Shown here piece after piece: positions 11,108-22,800 of a DNA stretch of 64,000 bases (position 1 is the stretch's first letter; each line of letters begins with the position of its first letter). Below the pieces are notes generated by a model that was not told where the DNA came from, ran no database searches, and worked only from the letters and a program-made list of their open reading frames with translations. This stretch comes from Quillaja saponaria (taxonomy: Eukaryota; Streptophyta; Magnoliopsida; Fabales; Quillajaceae): positions 1,550,001 through 1,614,000 of the forward strand of contig CM055609.1 in assembly GCA_029379385.1 (NCBI GenBank), in the 5' to 3' direction. The translations under genes were made by a program, and so were the position numbers.

Positions 11108-12190
11108 GCAGGTAGCCAGTTCTGTTTCCTCCATGTTGATATGTGTATCTAGATAATAAGGTTTCTCCAGGATGTACTACTCATGTTATGTTGGTGTTCA
11201 TCTTTTTTTTTTCTTTGTTAAATTAGATTTCGAGTTCATGTACAACTGAGAAATATTGTATGATAGTAATGAAATCAACATGGAGCTTTCTTATTCTCTA
11301 TTTTCTAGTACCTATTGTTGGTATTACCTATAAACCTATTTTCTACATCATTAATCAGATCCGGATCATGATTAATTTGGTTCAGATATCATAATTCAAC
11401 AATCATCATATCAGATAATCTTAAAAATAAAAACTAAAAAAGCTTAACTTAACAGAAATAAGTTCTCAATTTTGGAAAATCTATTAAGAAAAGTAATACT
11501 GTTTAATGTTATCAAAATACTAATATATTCAAAGGTGTTCTACACGTGTCTCTAGAGGAAGAGAAGACAATCTGATTTAAGCAAGGAGCATAGCCTTATA
11601 ATATAAATATGTATGACCAATGAGAAGACTTTACATGTCTCTAATATTACAAAAATGACTATTACATATGTGCCATATTTATTTTGTGTCGATAATTGTA
11701 CCCATGTGGTATTATAACTTTTATTTTTTAAATACTTAGATAAACACTTTATTATATTTGTGGAATTGATCAATGCATAAGTACAGTTTTCTACGATTAG
11801 ATGATGAATAAAAGAAGGAACACATCCTGGAGAAGGTGCATTAAATACCCCAGATTCAAAAAGAATCAAAGTCAGATCAACGATATGCAAAATGTAGAAG
11901 TGGAGCAGCACTAGCCCAGCCCAACTAAAATGGATTATTTGTTTTCGTTGTTACAACATTCAAAGAAAACTCTTCAAAAATATATTTATTTTGTGGAGAA
12001 CAAAAATGCAGAAAATTAATTGCTACCATCATTTTTAATTTCTTTCTTTTTAGATATATTGTTTATAAGGGCAGTTTTACTTAAAAGTTTATCTCATTTT
12101 ATAACAATAATTAATATGATTGTCAAAGAAAATACATATTTATAATTTCATTTTAGTATAATTGGATTTGAGAGTCAATATGCTTATCTT
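11108..12190. other. Intergenic DNA downstream of BURP with a further upstream-element copy
   Basis: The 3' flank of the BURP gene is followed at about 11700-11870 by another decayed copy of its upstream element (gatcaatgcataagtaca, ggagaaggtgcattaaat), in the same orientation. No exon of a further BURP gene follows it. Confidence 0.55.
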
Positions 12191-12229
12191 GTAATATATA
12201 GAAAATTTTACTTTTGGATTTTGTCATTA

Positions 12230-12560
12230 CTCCTTACCATATCAGTATAGTATTGGATTTATTTTTTTTTTGTACTCACCAACCGTGAAATTTTCTATAT
12301 AAATTGAGCATCTAATTTCTCGATTAATAGCATTACAAGTATCTTTCACAAATATGAAAGATAATTCAAAATGTGAATTAGTGTCAATGATTTCAGAAAA
12401 AATTTCAATTCATAGAGAAATGAGTGGTATGGAAAAAAAGAAAGAAAGAAGATTCATGTTGTGCTTGGCGTGAAACAAAAATAACTACTATTGAGGTTGC
12501 TCATTTACAATGATTTCAACACTTATTTTTTCCACAATACTGTTAATTAAACTTCACTTC
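12230..12560 (+). repeat. Duplicated promoter-like segment, copy 1
   Basis: This contains tataaattgagcatctaa, then a block with aatgtgaattagtgtcaatg and atgagtggtatgg. The same order of blocks recurs at about 14590-15260. The two copies flank MED32 in the same orientation. The 17-codon frame after atgagtggtatgg is probably not a gene. Confidence 0.65.
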
Positions 12561-12760
12561 TTTTAAATATTGCTCTATAATTATAATTGTTGTTGTAGTT
12601 GTTTTGATGGATTTGTTTGCACCCCAAAACTATAATAATATTCTCTTAAAAGACTTGAAAAAACAATTGCACTTATTTATTCCTTCCATTATTTCAGTCC
12701 AACTAATAACAATAATAAGTTATAATTTGTTGCATTACTTTTAAGTTTTTAATTCATTGC

Positions 12761-13201
12761 TTATTGTGCTGCATCTTTAGAAAACTTATCATCAAAATGA
12801 GCTTTTGGGTGAGAAGGTGCTGAACTGGAACCTGTAGCTCCTGAATCTTGTTGTCGTTTAACTATAAACGACCTAACTGTTTTGCTTATTTGTTCCAGCT
12901 GAGCTGCATTAATGTGTGGAACACCAGCTGAGGTAGCTTCTCCAGGCCTGTCCGTCACAGACCCTGTTGCCTCATCAACCAGGCACTCTGATAGTAGCCT
13001 TTGCTTCGTAGACTCCACAAACTCCTCAGCTTGATCACAAGCCACTTTGAATTGCTCCAACTTTTGCTTGAAGTTAACAAGAGCAGCATCTGTGGTTGCT
13101 GTTTTCTCGCCCCCAGAATTTTCTTTGGTTTCAAGCACAATGGCAGCAGCAGCAATATAATCATTGTAGGCACTTTCCAGTGAATCCACAATTTTGTCCA
13201 T
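12761..13201 (-). CDS. MED32: Mediator of RNA polymerase II transcription subunit 32
   Basis: This is an intronless gene of 146 residues. MED32 is a plant Mediator subunit usually assigned to the tail module, linking transcription factors to RNA polymerase II in the nucleus. The sequence begins MDKIVDSLESAYNDYIAAAA. It has the hallmark FKVACDQAEEFVESTKQRL near residues 50-70 and SECLVDEATGS directly after. A helical stretch (INAAQLEQISKTVRSFIVKR) follows, and then a Ser/Ala-rich tail ending HFDDKFSKDAAQ. The length fits the family. In Arabidopsis MED32 (At1g11760) is next to CLPP6 (At1g11750). Here the same two genes are separated by the inserted BURP block. The start codon is the only reasonable Met. 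Confidence 0.94.
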   Translation of the reverse strand: MDKIVDSLESAYNDYIAAAAIVLETKENSGGEKTATTDAALVNFKQKLEQFKVACDQAEEFVESTKQRLLSECLVDEATGSVTDRPGEATSAGVPHINAAQLEQISKTVRSFIVKRQQDSGATGSSSAPSHPKAHFDDKFSKDAAQ

Positions 13202-13263
13202 TGTAATGATAAAATATTTGAAGGGTAAGAGAAATACTAATGGCAGTGAGGGAGAGAGAACTT

Positions 13264-13352
13264 AGGGAAGAAGATAGAGACAGCCTAGAGCATATGTAAA
13301 GTCGGACTCAGGGAAGAAGATAGAGATAACTTAGAGCAAACGTTTACTGTCT
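13264..13352. repeat. 46-bp tandem duplication upstream of MED32
   Basis: The motif agggaagaagatagaga starts at 13264 and again at 13310, followed in both by a related tagagca block. It lies 60-150 bp upstream of the MED32 start, in its probable 5' leader or promoter. Confidence 0.75.
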
Positions 13353-14580
13353 ACTTTGTACCAACAGATTTTTAAAACCAAAAAACGTTTCATTCTTGGA
13401 AATTTTTATGCATATTATCGAGTGTCGTAAAAATGGTTGTTAATTGGTAATAAATATATTTTTTAATTCATTAATTATATTGTATTAGAATAATTATCTA
13501 TAATTGTAATAAATATTATTTTTAAAAAAATATATTATTTAATATGTACCTTAAGAGTATTCGTTAAAAAAAATTCATTTTAAATTATGTCTTCATTTGA
13601 TAACAACAAATTGTTTAGATAAAATTTAAGGATTTTCATGAGATGTAGCGTAATATAAAATTTGATAATTAATTACTTAACTCGTATATTTGTTAAATGC
13701 AATGAATTTAATTTTTGACATTTTAGGCACAATGAATTTAATTTTTGACACTGAATATAATTTTGGCATTTAAGGTGCAATGAATATGATCAATTTAAAA
13801 TATTTTATAAATTAATAATTCATTTATTATTGAAATCATAACCAATGATTCATCATGTGAAATATTGTTTCCTTAACTTTCTTTTCTTCCTTTTTTATCA
13901 CATATCCCAATATTAGAATGTTTCATTAGTTTTCTATTTTTTAAATCTTTATTCAAATAAAGCCTCCAAGTAAAATAAAATGAAGTGTTTTGATAAACTT
14001 CTCCATTAATCATCATCAGAAATGAAATAACTCTTAAACATATGACCTTTGTCTAATACATAATACCATATGGTGAGTACAATAAGAGCTATAATGATTG
14101 AAAAAAGTCTTCAAAATAAAAATAAAACATTATAAATATTTAATGAATACTTTGATGCATTAATTAAGATGCAATAAATACTATATTTATAAAATAAAAT
14201 ATTTTAAAAGTAATAACTAATAACAGAGATTTTTTTTTTAAACAATTACAATAAATAGTTTTATTTTCCATATATATCATCTTTTTAAGTGAACTAAAGA
14301 TACTATATTAAAAATTATGTTTTCTGGTGCCTAAAAACATAGCTAGGCAATACAATGGTTACCATCATTTTGACATATTTTTTAAATAACAATTAACTTC
14401 ATAATACTTTTGTCTTAAAAAAATGCATAGTTATCTCTAATTGTCTCTTATATACCCTCTTAGTAAGTAAAATAATATTTTTCCACATCAATATTTAATA
14501 GAAAATTAATATGCGCCTATCTTGTTGTGTATTAAAAATAACTCTCTTAAATTTTATAATTACAAGTTACCTTATTAGTT
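13353..14580. other. AT-rich intergenic DNA
   Basis: No gene is seen. A short direct repeat, caatgaatttaatttttgac, occurs twice near 13700-13750. Confidence 0.5.
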
Positions 14581-14589
14581 AATCTTATC

Positions 14590-15260
14590 TAATTTTGTGA
14601 TTATCTTGTATGTCACCAATCGTGTAAAATTCCTATAAATTGAGCATCTAACATCTCGTATAACAATTATCATTCACAATGCGAGATCTTTTAGAATGTG
14701 AATTAGCATCAATAATTTTTAGAAAAATTTAAATCTTTTTAGAAATGGGTGGTATGGGAAAAATAAAATCTTTATTCAGCTCTACTCTGCAGAACTTCGT
14801 CAAAGGATTCCAATGAGTTGAGGAAGACCCTTGTAAGGTCCAAAAGGGAAGAATTCCCATAAGGAACCTAAGAATTGAGAAGGAGAATGAATGAAGGGAA
14901 AAATTTCTATGTTCCTCATTGTAAACATTTGGAAGCAAGGAAGTACATGGAACCAAAATTCTCCACCAGTAAATCAAACAATACCAACCATAAACACAAC
15001 CAATCCATATGCAGGGCTGGGCTTAGATTTTTAATGGTGTTGTTACATTGAAAGCAATGATAAATTGCTTATTAAGATTCAATGTTCAACTGGCTTTATG
15101 TGCTTGTAAATCTATATTATCTAATAACATATGTACTAATGAGTGGTATGGGAAAAAAAATAAAGGAGATTCTTGACTTCTCATTTTGTAATGATTCTAA
15201 AATTTATTTGTGTTTCTCTATATTGTTTTGATTAAACCTTCATTTAATACATTCTATATC
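14590..15260 (+). repeat. Duplicated promoter-like segment, copy 2, with a 23-codon frame
   Basis: This matches the 12230-12560 segment: caccaatcgtgtaaaattcc, tataaattgagcatctaac, then aatgtgaattagcatcaat. A frame at 14745-14816 reads MGGMGKIKSLFSSTLQNFVK and three further residues before its stop. It sits about 110 bp after the TATA-like motif. I do not recognise the peptide. It may be the broken start of a lost gene. A second gagtggtatggg block occurs near 15140. Confidence 0.5.
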
Positions 15261-15264
15261 ATTG

Positions 15265-16309
15265 TAATCTTTTATTGTTGTTATTGTAATAACAACGAGA
15301 TATTTCTCCTGTTATGGGAGTTGTGTGGTCTCCCCTTGTAATAGGTTTCTGGATCTAGTAGGTAAACTTAATAGCACTCAAATTATTACTATTCCTTCTG
15401 TAATTCTAGGATATCAAATTTTTTATTTTTTTTAAGAAATAAATAAATAAAAGAGAATCCATTTACTTGGGCCTTCTTCAGCCCAATAACAATGTATCAG
15501 ATTGGAGAAGAAAACCCAATTAATTTTGTTTGGGTAGATTTTCGGACCAGAGTTTTTCTCGGGCTTTAAGCCCAAAACACAAGATCCTACTTTCCCTTTT
15601 CCCTTATTATTGTATTTGAAAATCTTCATAAAACACAACCTTAATTTAATTTCAAACAACAATTAAAATTCGTTTAAGAGGAAAACAAAACTTCCAAATA
15701 TCATTTATGTCCTCGTATTTGCCAATGTTGAACTGGGTTTCAAAACTCCAACATTACCCTAATATGGACACATTGGGATTCTAAGAGATATATTGGTTCT
15801 TGAAATTTTTTTTAAGTGATAAGTTTGTTTTTATCTTTTTCTACCTTGCGCCTAATTCATCGTACCGTGCCTTTCCTCTTTTGTTTTTAATAAATTTGAA
15901 TCCAAATGGCAAAACCTAATTGGCGAATTAATGAAAAAGTGGGCCCCGCAGAAACGGGTTCACGTACATACGAAATCATATGATTGTCTACGAAGCAACA
16001 CGACCAGTGTGAAAAGGCACGTGGGAAATAGAAACCCTAGGATAAAACAAAAACAAAGAATTAGAATTAATAACAAGAATTTGAATAGACCGAATTTTAT
16101 TCCCAATATTCAAAAAGAATTCTATTCCAATCACAGTTCTTCCATTTCTTCTTTGCATATATATCTCTAACTAACTTCCATTCTCTCTTTCTTTCATGTT
16201 TCAAACTTCAAATTTCCAAAGTCTTCCTCTAAAAATTTCATTTACCTCCTAAAGTTCTTATTCATTTTCTTTCTTTTTCTCTCTTCAAAACCCTAATTTC
16301 TACTTAGCT
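15265..16309. other. Intergenic DNA and probable 5' leader of the DUF7086 gene
   Basis: A CACGTG core occurs at about 16019 (ggcacgtggg). A pyrimidine-rich, ATG-poor tract (about 16140-16300) runs up to the start codon at 16310, as expected for a plant 5' leader. The open frame at 15931-16170 lacks family features and is likely chance. Confidence 0.5.
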
Positions 16310-17185
16310 ATGACGAATCAAGAAGAGCAAGAAATCAACAGGAAGAGAAAAAACAGCAACCAATTCCCCACAATATTTCCAGATGAAGAAGAAAATGATT
16401 TCCTCGCCCTTTCCCTTTCTAATTACAGACATTCAACAATTCCATCACCGCCACCGCTTCCTCCGTCGCCACAGCCGTCAATGCAAGCATTTTTGTCCCA
16501 AACCCCAACCCACCCTCTTCAACTCCCACCCACACACCCACTCTGCCTCACCTCTTACGGCTGCCAATCACCGTCTTCCTCCACACCAACCCCACCAATG
16601 AATTTTTACCGGGAAGAAACATCGGGGGTTGGGCCATCTTCATCACGCCCACTACGTGTTCGACGTAGGCCCACTCAAGCACCACGTGAAGGAAAAACTG
16701 ATACAGTCCCAGCCCCATTTCCTTGGGCAACTACTCATCGAGCAACCGTTCATAGCCTAAATTATTTGTTATCAAAACAAATTACTACCATTACTGGTGA
16801 CGTACAATGCAAGCGATGTGAGAGAAATTACGAAATGGTTCTTGATCTTAAAGAGAAATTTGTTCAAGTTGGTACCTTTATTGCTGAAAATAAGAGCTCC
16901 ATGCATGATAGGGCTCCAAGTGTTTGGATGAATCCAATTCTTCCAACTTGCAAATATTGTGAACAAGAAAACTGCGTTAGGCCAATAATTTCAGAGAAGA
17001 AAAAAGCCATTAATTGGTTGTTTTTGTTGCTGGGACAAATGCTGGGGTGCTGTACTCTTGATCAATTGAAGTATTTCTGCAAGCACACCAAAAATCATCG
17101 TACCGGTGCCAAGGATCGAGTTCTGTATCTTACTTATCTGGGATTGTGTAAACAGCTTGATCCAAATGGACCTTTTGATCGATGA
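16310..17185 (+). CDS. DUF7086 domain protein, function unknown
   Basis: This is an intronless gene of 291 residues. The N-terminal half is low-complexity and Pro/Ser-rich (SPPPLPPSPQPS near 46-57), with a basic patch RPLRVRRRP before the domain. The C-terminal half (about 137-285) matches the plant-specific family I know as DUF7086: PFPWATTHRATVHSLNYLLS, then GDVQCKRCERNYEM, then CKYCEQENC and a Trp/Leu-rich segment followed by CTLDQLKYFCKHTKNHRTGAKDR in pieces. The CxxC pairs suggest a zinc-binding fold. This is inference, since no function is established. The start codon follows a clean pyrimidine-rich leader. Confidence 0.88.
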   Translation: MTNQEEQEINRKRKNSNQFPTIFPDEEENDFLALSLSNYRHSTIPSPPPLPPSPQPSMQAFLSQTPTHPLQLPPTHPLCLTSYGCQSPSSSTPTPPMNFYREETSGVGPSSSRPLRVRRRPTQAPREGKTDTVPAPFPWATTHRATVHSLNYLLSKQITTITGDVQCKRCERNYEMVLDLKEKFVQVGTFIAENKSSMHDRAPSVWMNPILPTCKYCEQENCVRPIISEKKKAINWLFLLLGQMLGCCTLDQLKYFCKHTKNHRTGAKDRVLYLTYLGLCKQLDPNGPFDR

Positions 17186-19594
17186 ATTTGACGTAGTTTT
17201 TGCTAGAGTACTGGTAATACGTTCTCTGTTTTGTTACTATTTTCATTTGGAATGCTTGGATCTTTTTGATCGAAAATTTAAAATCATTTACATTTAAATA
17301 TTTTTGCAATTTCTTCTCTTCTTTTCTTTTATTTATTTATTTATGAAGTTTATTTATGGTTAATTTTTGATCCGCAAATAATGCATTATTTCCTGAATCA
17401 AAATTACTAGGATCTGTGTAATGCATGCTCACTTATTTAGAGACAATCCATTTCATATATGTTTGGTTGGTTTTGAATGAATAGAGATTTATAATTAATT
17501 TCTAGCGTAGATTAATTATAATAACTTGTTACAATAATTGTGGAAACGATTGATTACATATTCAATCATAACTATGGTTTTAACAATATAAATTTAGACT
17601 TCAAAATTTGAAGTTTCAATTTCGAATTGAGAGTAAAGACCAGTTTGGTTTGTTTTTAAAATATTCAGTATTTTGAATATTTGATTGTGTTAATAGAAAT
17701 TGTATAGGTATTGATTTTAGCATTATATGTTGTCTATTTGGTTATGTATTGAGAGTAAGGACCTGTTTGTATTGATTTACCACAACCCTGTTTTCACGGT
17801 TTATGCTGCTCCCATTTCGCTCATGGGAATCGCTTTTGCTTTCTTTTCCTCGAGCTACTAAGTTTTGTAAGTTTGGTTTGCTTTTTGAAAATCAATTTTT
17901 CGAATAATTGATTTTGCTAGTATAAATTATAGAGATATTAATTTTAGCATAATATGTTATATGTTTGGTTATTTATTCACAAAAACAATGATTTTAGATA
18001 ATAAGAGTATTAAAAAAAAAAGAATTAGGGTATTTTTTTTATAAAACATATATATATAAATTGTATCTTTGGTTGTTTATCAAAGTACCAGTTTGGGATT
18101 TGGCCAAAAATAATTTTTAATTTAACTAAAATGTTATTATAGCCTAAATGTGATTTTTAGATATCAAACTCGTGTTCTAAACACAAAACTAACACGTGAT
18201 AATGGTAAGTAGATAAATAGGGCTTTAGTTAACTAAAATATTAATAAATATATAACTCTCGTGATTATGGAAATTGCAATGATTTTTTTTGTTGTACTTC
18301 TGATAGCTTAGAGGTCTGCATGGTGAGGTAGTGCTCATATGCTTCATGCAATCCCATTCTTGATGAGCCCATGACATGCTTTGCAGCCCATAGTTGTAAA
18401 TTCTTTTAGAAAAATAATGCAAAGGGAATAAGGCCCAATATATGAGTTGATATGCTTGATTTGAATGTTGATAAGAGATCATTACCTTTGTTTGTGACAG
18501 TAAGTACAATGTGATGAATCATAAGATCACTTTATGAACTTTCATATCATTGTCTCTACTTGTTACCCCTTTTGAGTGTCAAAGTCAATAACCATGATAA
18601 TTGGTAGGTTTAGTGCAACTTCTTTGTGTACTCCCTTCTCGAGACATGGAATCCATCTATTTCCTCAATTTCTTTTCTCATATAGAGTATCTCATGTTGA
18701 ATTTAGTTTCCTGTAAAGTATATATATATAAACATTTCCCATTTTGAATATATTATCATGATATGTTATGTTTAACAAACATTCTTCTTTATTTAGTTAG
18801 CTAAAACACACTATATATTTTATTCAAAATCGAAAAGGTGATTGTCTGTGTGTGTGTGTTTTTTTAATAACATTAGCAATAAAAATGATAATTTGATTGA
18901 TAGAACATTTAGATATACAATTCAATGGGATTCATATGTTTAAACAATTGGCTTATTAACATCAAATAATAATTGGTCAATTTTATATTATACTCATATA
19001 CATTTAAACTCAAAATTACTGAGTAAAATAAGAATAATCTTTTTATACTCAAATCTGATTAGACTTTATATTTTTTGGATCTACTGTATGAACTAATCCG
19101 ATCCATTATCATGTTTAATTAACAACCATAACTATCCATATTTAAATATTTATCTTTTATAAGTTTTTTATAATATAGAGATTTAGCATAGTAATTAATA
19201 ATGAGATATACTCAAGAATAAATTTTTTATTTCCCATATGAATAATTAAAATAAATTAAAAAAATTAATCGAAAATCTTACAAAAGGGTTTAGACAACAT
19301 TTGCTTTACATTGACAAAAATAAGAAAAGGTGCTTAAAATTCCGTTTCCCGTTTCAACAGCCGAGTCGACTCACCGAATCACCGAATCACCGAGTACAAG
19401 CATGAGACTTGGGTAAGCGTGCGTTACTTTTAATATTGTGGTTATGGTGGCGGATAAATAAGAGTGAGAAGCAGACAACAAAATGATCCGAGAGGCGCGA
19501 GAAGTAGCTGCTGACGCTCACAGCCCCAAAAAAACCAAAAACATAGAATCTATAAATCAACATTACATTGCAGGAAGGAACATAACATAGAAAC
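17186..19594. other. Intergenic DNA with an internal duplicated segment
   Basis: Two related blocks lie at about 17636-17760 and 17865-17990. Both run from agtttggtttg through a gattttagcat(t/a)atatgtt motif to tttggttat. They may be one MITE pair or a tandem duplication. No gene is recognised. Frames on the minus strand near 18225-18509 show no family signature. Confidence 0.45.
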
Positions 19595-19595
19595 A

Positions 19596-19729
19596 ATGGC
19601 AATCGAAACAAAAGCAACGTTACAATAACACAGCCGCCTCTTTAGCCTACCAATTCGATAACATCTTTGTCAACCACGATGGTTTAATCGATGGAGGGCT
19701 TCACTGATCTCATACAACTACACCTTTGA
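19596..19729 (+). promoter_or_regulatory. Short upstream reading frames in the PI4K-alpha leader
   Basis: Three short frames precede the main start: ATG at 19596 (MAIETKATLQ, stop ends 19628), an ATG-GTT-TAA at about 19679, and ATG at 19691 (MEGFTDLIQLHL, stop ends 19729). The first has a favourable aacaATGGC context. If transcription starts upstream of 19596, they could lower translation of the kinase. The start of transcription is not known. Confidence 0.45.
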
Positions 19730-19806
19730 GAGTCTCTCATTTTGAATTTTCCACATTATCATTATCTACAATTTGTTTTTGATTGGGGATTTTGGATTCA
19801 GTAGCT

Positions 19807-22800
19807 ATGGAAGCTTTGATCGAGCTATGCGACTTGATTGCGCAGAATCCAGACAAATTATCCGACAAGTTGTCTTGGATTTGCAGTAGATGCCCACCGC
19901 CGGAGTCCCTTTTGGAGGGATCTCCTAGGGTTTCACGTTCTCAGCTCAATGCCGTACTTGCAGTGGCTAGGTTTTTATCGAAATGTCCTGATTCCACCGA
20001 TCTCAGGCCCAAATCTGTCGTCATTGAGTTCCTTCGCTCCATTCCCTATTCCTTCACTCAATCATTTTGGCCGCAATCGGTGAATAAAGATTTCATTGCT
20101 TCGTTTTTGTTGGATTTCTTAGGATACGTGTCGAAAGCTACGGATATATCACCGGAATTTTCCACGGAGGTTGCTGGGTTTGCGGGGGATGTAGTGACGT
20201 CGGCGATTAATAGTGATGGCGAACCTTCTGGTATTTCTAGGGCTTTCTTGGTCGCATTGTCTCAAAATTTTCTCCCAATTTTGCCTGCCGAAGCTGATAA
20301 AATGATTGCTAGTTTGCTTGATCAGTTTGCTGTCTCAGTCCCTGTCGGAGACACCCCAAAGGAGCAAATATCTCTGAACTCTGAGACGCCGTCGTCTCAG
20401 AGCTCACCCTTAAGTATAAATCACCGGCATCAGCCCAGTGACAGCGCAATTTCGGGGAATGAAGTGAGCTATGTCTCAGCTTCGTCAAGCAGTACAGCTT
20501 CTAAGGTTCCAGATGATGCTACCAGTGCGTCTTCAAAAGGGTCGGTTATGATGAATGGGGGCAGCAGTTTGTTGAAGAGTGGTGCTGAACAAGTGGGAGT
20601 GAATTTGGGTTTCAACGATGGTGGTGGAGCTGGAGCTTTGTTCAGGCAACAAATTTCTTCCTTTGAGGAAGAGCATGTGGAGAGCTTGGAGAAGCAAGAG
20701 ATAGCATTCAAATTGATTGCTCACATACTGGGTAAAGTCCGCATTGATCCTGGGCTTTTGGAGCAGGTTAGGCTAATCGTGAAGAAGCAGATTCAATCTA
20801 TGTCTGTTTTTCTAAGGGTAATTGCTTTTTATTTATTCAGTAAGTTGGCTCATTTTAAAATCTTTCTGTCAGCTATACATAACTAAGTTCCGGTTTAGTC
20901 TTATGAGGAAATATAGGTGATATTTTCTCAAGAAAATGTTAAAATATAAGAATTGGTTCAACTTTTGGCTATTTCCGCAGATAAGGAAGCGAGATTGGAA
21001 TGAGCAGGGGTCAATGCTAAAACTCAGAATCAACACCAAGCTGTCAGTTTATCAAGCTGCAGTCAGATTGAAAATTAAGTGCCTTGCATCACTTGATTCT
21101 GATGAGAAATCTACCAAGAGATTAGTATATGAGACTGTTGCACTGTTGATAGATGCTGCTGAGGCATGTTTACTCTCTGTATGGAGAAAGTTGAGAGTTT
21201 GTGAAGAACTTTTCAGTTCCTTGCTTGTGGGGGTTGCACAAATTGCTGCCACTAGAGGAGGTCAGCCACTCCGTGTTTTACTCATTCGCCTAAAGCCCAT
21301 TGTGCTGACTGTTTGTGCACAGGTACAAATTTTGTTTCTGTTTCAACTGTAGATCTCAATCATATCCAATATGGGGAAATTTATTCGTATATTTGTGACA
21401 GCTGACAGGCTGATATTCCTTTTTATATTATATTTGACACAGGCTGATACTGATACGTGGAGTAACAACCAGGGAGCCATGTTTGAGAGTGTCATGAAGA
21501 CAAGTTGTCAGATAATTGAATCTTGCTGGACCAAGGAGCGGGCTCCTGTGGACACATACATAATGGGATTGGCTACAAGCATCCGTGAACGAAATGATTA
21601 CGAGGAACAGGTTTATTTACAATTACCTACAAATGAAAATTCATCATAGATATGTACAACTGAATTTCTGGTTGTGTCTGCATGGTTATTTGCAAGTGTT
21701 TGCATGCATATGTTATGATATACATTCATATATTATGTTTAAAATGCTTTGGGGATGTTATACTGTTATTGTTTCTATACCTTCTGGTGTTTGCCTGTAG
21801 TGTTAATGCCCTTCATTCTCATATGTGGTGATCATTCCAGCTTTGTCACTTTGGTTTGAGACCTGTTTTTAGTTTTAGCAGTGGCTGTATCTATGCATAT
21901 GTTAAGGAGGTCCGGACATGTTTAATCAGCATTTATCTTGTGCCACACTTGTATGTACTAGTTTTATCGAATAAGTTTTGTCTTTATTCAATATTTATTC
22001 TATGCATTCTTACAGAATATTTGCCACTTTCAGGATGATAAAGAGAAACAAGAAGTACCTGTTGTGCAGCTCAATGTTATACGGTTACTTGCTGATCTGA
22101 ATGTTACTATCAAGAAGTCGGAAGTGGTAGACATGATATTACCTCTTTTTATTGAAAGCTTAGAGGAGGGTGATGCTTCAACTCCTAGTTTATTGAGACT
22201 GCGAGTATGGATCTTATCTTCGCATTGTATTTGCTGAAATTGATAACCATTCAATTTATTTTTTCCTTTATTTAAAATAGTAGAGCTTTATATCCTTTAG
22301 TTTTGGCAGCATAACTCCTTAATATTTTCTTTAATTTCCTCTAACCTTTACAGCTCCTTGATGCCATATCTCGCATGGCAAGCTTAGGTTTCGAGAAGTC
22401 CTACCGTGAGACTGTTGTTCTAATGACCAGGAGTTACTTAAGTAAACTCTCACGTATGGGGTCAGCTGAAAGCAAAACAGAGGCAACTGAAGCTACGACA
22501 GAGCGTGTTGAAGTATGTAGTATCTGTATCTCTATAAATGTCACACACATGATAACATTAAATTGTTTGATTTATATTCTGTCAAGTGGATGCTCACTGG
22601 TTCAATCACATTGTAGACCCTTCCTGCAGGATTTCTTCTTATTGCTAGTGGTCTTACTAGTACTAAATTGCGTTCAGACTACCGTCATCGGTTGCTATCA
22701 TTGTGCTCTGATGTTGGCTTGGCTGCAGAATCCAAAAGCGGAAGGTATAGCTTTCTATACCAATGATGAGATGATAATAGTTTTGTGAAATTTCATTAGG

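Noticed and set aside
15931..16170. 79-codon frame before the DUF7086 gene
   Set aside because: Composition is basic and Asn-rich without any family motif. It lies in the promoter and leader of the next gene.
18225..18509. 94-codon minus-strand frame and a possible small RNA precursor near 18310-18400
   Set aside because: No known miRNA sequence is recognised. The only foldback (tgcatg...catgca) is too short, and the protein has no family features.
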